Origin: Nonomuraea deserti
Lineage (GTDB): Bacteria; Actinomycetota; Actinomycetes; Streptosporangiales; Streptosporangiaceae
Assembly: GCF_004348685.1 (NCBI RefSeq)
Contig: NZ_SMKO01000002.1
Span: 62,001-126,000, forward strand
DNA length: 64,000 bases
Direction: 5' to 3'
How positions within the stretch are numbered: the stretch's first letter is position 1; each line of letters begins with the position of its first letter. The notes under the pieces are model-generated. The model was not told the DNA's origin. It did no database searches and was given only the letters and a program-made list of their open reading frames with translations. Both the position numbers and the translations under genes were made by a program. This document shows positions 61,029 to 64,000 of the stretch, one piece after another.

Positions 61029-61058
61029 ACCCTGCGTTATTCCGGCTAGACGCAGGGT
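61029..61058 (+). terminator. terminator after the phosphosugar mutase gene
   Basis: Perfect 9-bp stem (61029-61037 with 61050-61058), 8 bp after the stop. Confidence 0.7.
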
Positions 61059-61923
61059 GATATTCGGGAGCGCCGCCCATAGCCCGACACGCCCACGTCA
61101 ATAATTTTACCCAAGCCGCCCGCGCCCTCCTGGAATGCCGATTGAAGAATGGCACCCGAGGGAATCGCTGTTCCTTTTCCGTACCCCCCAGGAATGCGTT
61201 TGTTCCGGGCCAGGAAGCACGTAGTGATTCGCGACCGCGAGACGAACCAGAAAAGGCCGGCGATTTCCGTCCGACGCCGGCCGTCCGCCGTACGACGGCG
61301 AAAGGGTGTCGCCCGCTCCGCAGGCCGGAAAGTCACCTCATACCGCCACATGACATGTCATCCGACCCGAAGCCATCAATTATTCTCAGTTCGCGCGCAA
61401 ACCTACCCCACACGACGCACATTCCTGGCAAGTCACCCCTCGACCGGATCGCGGAAGCAAGGACATCAGCCCGCCTCACCTGTACAATCAACGCCATGAC
61501 CTTGAGTCCGATCGCGTGGACGCAAGGCCGAGAAGGGGCACGGGAAAGCACATCAAGGCAAGCGTTCCCTGCCCCCTCCTCTGATTCCGGATGATTGTCC
61601 GCTGACTCCAGGTGGGCGCCGGAAAACCGTTGGTAGAAGAGGTCTCCCGGGCAAACGGGAGACCTCTTCGCCTTTCTCCTCCACGCGCCGCGACTCAATC
61701 AGGCAGCTCACTCTCGGTCCGATCACCTAGCGTGAGCACGAGTCGTCATGCCATGCTTACCGCACCGCGAGGAGCTCCCGCTCTCCTGTTTGCCCAGGAG
61801 AAGAGAAACACGAGCGCCCTCATCGGACCGGCGCAGAAAAGCGGCCACATTCCGTGCCGCTTCGACGCACCCACCTGGAGTCACGACAGAAAACCGATGT
61901 TCCCGGATTCGAGGAGGTCGCCG
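61059..61923. other. gene-poor stretch with one strong terminator
   Basis: About 865 bp. GC content drops, frames on both strands are short, and none has a recognisable product. The frame at 61333-61698 on the minus strand is the longest, but it runs across a perfect hairpin and has no family pattern. No tRNA-like cloverleaf was found. Confidence 0.6.
61636..61669. terminator. strong hairpin terminator in the gene-poor stretch
   Basis: Perfect 14-bp stem (61636-61649 with 61656-61669) and a GGCAAA loop, followed by CGCCTTTCTCC. It is not next to any gene end, so it may end a non-coding transcript from the left. Confidence 0.85.
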
Positions 61924-62298
61924 ATGGCGACATCGCCCGCACGTTCCGGCAGGAGCCGCCGCCGGCAGGCCCCTGCACCCGTCCAGCCGTCCGGCGGGCG
62001 ACACCCCCGGGGCCGGTCCTCGGTGATCGCCTTCGTGGGCGCGCTGGCCACTTACCTGATCTTCGTGGTCATGCTGCTTCCCCGAGGCTACAGCCCGTGG
62101 GTGGCCGTGGCCGTCGCATCCACGGCCTGCCTCGGCGCGGGCCGGGCCACGCAGATGATGACGTTCGGCCCGGCCCGCCAAGGCGCGGCCGGCGCGGTGC
62201 TCACCCCTTCGTTCATCGGACGGGTGGCGACGTTGATCGTCCGAGCCGCCGTCACACCGCGCTCCCAGGACAACGAGCCACCGGACGCAACGCCGTAG
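61924..62298 (+). CDS. small basic membrane protein, unknown function
   Basis: 124 residues from ATG 61924 with GAGGAGG 7 nt upstream. The Arg/Pro-rich N-terminus (about 40 residues) is followed by two membrane helices (SSVIAFVGALATYLIFVVMLL and WVAVAVASTACLGAG), then a basic helix (IGRVATLIVRAAV). No family recognised. Confidence 0.65.
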   Translation: MATSPARSGRSRRRQAPAPVQPSGGRHPRGRSSVIAFVGALATYLIFVVMLLPRGYSPWVAVAVASTACLGAGRATQMMTFGPARQGAAGAVLTPSFIGRVATLIVRAAVTPRSQDNEPPDATP

Positions 62299-62358
62299 CC
62301 GTTTTCCGACGTCGGTGGTCTCATCCGTGGGACCACCATGGCGGCCGTCAGGATGAAG

Positions 62359-62374
62359 CAACCATTATTGGTTG
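62359..62374. promoter_or_regulatory. inverted repeat upstream of the DUF234-type ATPase
   Basis: CAACCA-TTAT-TGGTTG, 53 bp before the ATG at 62427, in a locally AT-rich segment. A possible operator or part of a leader structure. Confidence 0.4.
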
Positions 62375-62426
62375 TCCCACATATGATTGAACCATCGCTG
62401 GATGCTTCGTCGCTGGAGGCTTCCCT

Positions 62427-63830
62427 ATGGACCGCTTCATCGGGCGCAAGCGTGAGCTCGATACTCTCGGCCGCTACTCCAACCGGGTAGGCACCGGAGA
62501 TCGGCCAGGCCGAGCCATCCTCATGCGAGGGAGGCGTCGGGTGGGGAAGTCGCGCCTCGCGGAGGAGTTCATCCGCCGGAGCGGCCTGCCCAGCCTCTTC
62601 TTCACGGCGGCCCAGCAACCGCTGGCGGACCAGCTCGAAAGCTTCATCGCGAGCGCGGCGGCCTCAGACCTGCCTGATGCGTCGCTCTTCGAGCAGGCCA
62701 CTGCCACCTCCTGGGACAGCCTGCTCGTGCTGTTGGCTCAGGCCGTCCCCCAAGACGCGCCGAGCATCGTCGTCATTGACGAACTCCCCTACATGATCCA
62801 CCAGGACCCTTATCTCGAAGGCAAGCTGCAGTACGTCTTCGACCGCCACTTCTCGCGCCGCCCGATGCTCCTCATCCTCATCGGTTCCGACATGTCCATC
62901 ATGGAAGCGATCAACCAGTACGACCGCCCGTTCTATATGCGGGCATCGGAAATGGTGGTCAATCCGCTCACCGTCGCCGACGTGGCGGACAAGCTCGACC
63001 TGCCCGCCACGGAGGCCGTCGACGCGCACCTGATCACCGGTGGCATGCCCATGATCCTCGACGAATGGCCGACCGGTGCCACGGCTCGAGAGTTCCTGTG
63101 GACCGCCGTTCCGGATCCGACCTCGGCGCTGACCGTGAGCGGGGTGCGAGCCATGGCGGCGGAGTTCCCGCCCGAAGCACAGCCGAGGACGCTGCTGAGG
63201 GCCATCGGATCGGGACAACGCACCTACTCGTCGCTCTCCAAGGCCTCCGGAGGAGTGCCCGGCTCGTCAGTCCAGCGCGGTCTGCAGATCCTGCAGGAGA
63301 AGCGCATGGTCACGGCGGAGGTTCCGCTCTCCGTCCGCCCGTCGAAAGAACGCCGCTACCACATCGCGGACACGCACCTGCGCTTCTGGCTGTCCTTCAT
63401 CGAACCCGGCCTGCCGCAAATCGATCGCGCCCGCGGCGACCTCGTGCTGCGGCAGATAGAACGTTCATGGACGGCCTGGCGCGGAGTCGCCGTCGAGCCC
63501 CTGATCCGCGAGTCGCTTCGCCGCATGGACGGTCTGCCCGAGGCGACAGGAGCGATCAGGGGCTTCTGGACCAGGTCCAACAATCCGGAGATCGACATCG
63601 TCGGCGCCGACCGGGAGCCGGTCGCGAAGCAGGTCACGATGGTCGGTTCCATCAAGTGGCTGGAGAACCGCCCGTTCGATCATCATGACCTGAGCGAGCT
63701 CATCGTCCACCGGTCCAAGATGCCCGGAGCCGACTCCTCCACGCCGCTCTACGCCGTCTCCCGCAGCGGCTGCGGGGTGGAGGGCGTCACGCACATCACC
63801 CCGGAGCACCTGGTCGACGTCTGGCGATGA
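62427..63830 (+). CDS. AAA ATPase with C-terminal DUF234-like domain
   Basis: 467 residues. DRFIGRKRELDTL, P-loop RGRRRVGKSRLAEEFI, Walker B SIVVIDELPYMI and sensor IGSDMSIM define the archaeal-type STAND/AAA group. A winged-helix region (TYSSLSKASGGVPGSSVQRGLQILQEKRMV) and RYHIADTHLRFWLSFIEP follow. The C-terminal part (EIDIVGAD, then VGSIKW) matches DUF234, thought to be a restriction-endonuclease-like fold. The E-x-D ... K pattern expected for such a nuclease is present as NPEIDIV and IKW. Codon bias is less GC-rich than neighbours, so it may have been acquired. Function unproven. Confidence 0.9.
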   Translation: MDRFIGRKRELDTLGRYSNRVGTGDRPGRAILMRGRRRVGKSRLAEEFIRRSGLPSLFFTAAQQPLADQLESFIASAAASDLPDASLFEQATATSWDSLLVLLAQAVPQDAPSIVVIDELPYMIHQDPYLEGKLQYVFDRHFSRRPMLLILIGSDMSIMEAINQYDRPFYMRASEMVVNPLTVADVADKLDLPATEAVDAHLITGGMPMILDEWPTGATAREFLWTAVPDPTSALTVSGVRAMAAEFPPEAQPRTLLRAIGSGQRTYSSLSKASGGVPGSSVQRGLQILQEKRMVTAEVPLSVRPSKERRYHIADTHLRFWLSFIEPGLPQIDRARGDLVLRQIERSWTAWRGVAVEPLIRESLRRMDGLPEATGAIRGFWTRSNNPEIDIVGADREPVAKQVTMVGSIKWLENRPFDHHDLSELIVHRSKMPGADSSTPLYAVSRSGCGVEGVTHITPEHLVDVWR

Positions 63831-63884
63831 GCACGAATGGTCTCAGCGAGGAGACCAACACGAAAGTCAGTCCGCGAGGGGCGG

Positions 63885-63919
63885 CGGTTGAGACCAACAG
63901 CGGGTGTTGGTCTCAACCG
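63885..63919. terminator. bidirectional terminator after the DUF234-type ATPase
   Basis: Perfect 15-bp stem (63885-63899 with 63905-63919) and a 5-base loop. A shorter hairpin built from the same GGTCTC/GAGACC word lies at 63839-63856. Confidence 0.85.
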
Positions 63920-63925
63920 TGGGAC

Positions 63926-64000
63926 CTACTCCGGCGCGGCGAGGCGGAACTGCAGGTCGGTGTCCCAGTTGTGCATGTCGGGCTCGACTCGCGGGTCCGT
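63926..64000 (-). CDS. C-terminal end of an unidentified protein (cut by window edge)
   Basis: On the minus strand the last 24 codons read TDPRVEPDMHNWDTDLQFRL then AAPE and TAG (63926-63928), open to the window edge. It lies right behind a bidirectional terminator, which supports a convergent gene. Too short to name. Confidence 0.55.
   Translation of the reverse strand, partial: TDPRVEPDMHNWDTDLQFRLAAPE

Noticed and set aside
61333-61698. Minus-strand frame of 121 codons in the gene-poor stretch
   Set aside because: It crosses a perfect 14-bp hairpin, lacks a ribosome site and shows no family pattern. Kept only as part of the unassigned region.
1-64000. tRNA, rRNA, riboswitch and replication-origin signals
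   Set aside because: No cloverleaf, T-loop consensus, rRNA segment or DnaA-box cluster was recognised on reading both strands. A covariance-model search would be needed to exclude divergent cases.

Overview
The window is very GC-rich, with genes starting on ATG, GTG and a few TTG codons, purine-rich ribosome sites, frequent 4-base ATGA/GTGA/TTGA overlaps, WXG100/type VII secretion genes, many ECF-type sigma factors and secreted glycosidases. This fits a filamentous actinomycete. Streptosporangiaceae such as Nonomuraea would be a reasonable guess, but that is inference, because no rRNA or other marker gene is present.

Layout. (1) 1-11.1 kb, a type VII secretion neighbourhood: the 3' part of an EccC ATPase, a small associated protein, a WXG-like protein fused to a lytic transglycosylase domain, then on the minus strand two paralogous membrane pseudokinases with a SapA-like ectodomain flanking a mycosin-like protease, and a WXG100 protein. 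(2) 11.2-17.6 kb, housekeeping and miscellaneous genes: SDR, acyl-CoA carboxylase alpha chain, a Gly-rich membrane protein, a P-loop kinase, a broken histidine phosphatase, an acetyltransferase. (3) 17.6-26.5 kb, a sugar uptake and hydrolysis cluster: two permeases and a lipoprotein, a divergent ROK regulator, a GH3 glycosidase and a LacI regulator. (4) 26.5-31.6 kb, an unassigned conserved protein, a GNAT, an ECF sigma with a membrane partner, and an ECF41-type sigma with an FAD oxidoreductase. (5) 31.7-34.3 kb, a secreted GH74 xyloglucanase with CBM2. (6) 34.6-42.1 kb, a stress-flavoured patch: CsbD-like, GlsB/YeaQ-like, DUF6458-like, LysR, desaturase, broken SpoIIE phosphatase, STAS protein, UBP zinc finger, VOC protein, DoxX with paired operators, and gene remnants. 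(7) 42.2-51.7 kb, a second sugar operon: GH31 alpha-xylosidase, binding protein, two permeases and a secreted GH3, interrupted by a TnpB element. (8) 51.9-61.0 kb: alpha/beta hydrolase, LpdA-type flavoprotein, GGCT-like protein, MFS transporter, Lrp/AsnC regulator with M20 peptidase, purine nucleoside phosphorylase and phosphosugar mutase. (9) 61.0-64 kb: a gene-poor stretch with a strong terminator, a small membrane protein and a DUF234-type ATPase.

How the parts fit. GH74 (endo-xyloglucanase), GH31 (alpha-xylosidase), two GH3 enzymes and two CUT1 importers, with ROK and LacI regulators, look like one dispersed xyloglucan or beta-glucan utilisation system. No importer ATPase is encoded here, as is usual where a shared MsiK-type ATPase serves several CUT1 importers. 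The stress patch contains a PP2C phosphatase remnant, an anti-sigma antagonist and two promoters resembling the actinobacterial sigma-B class. The most unusual feature is the pair of catalytically dead kinase receptors beside the mycosin, each preceded by the same approximately 40-bp promoter-proximal box.
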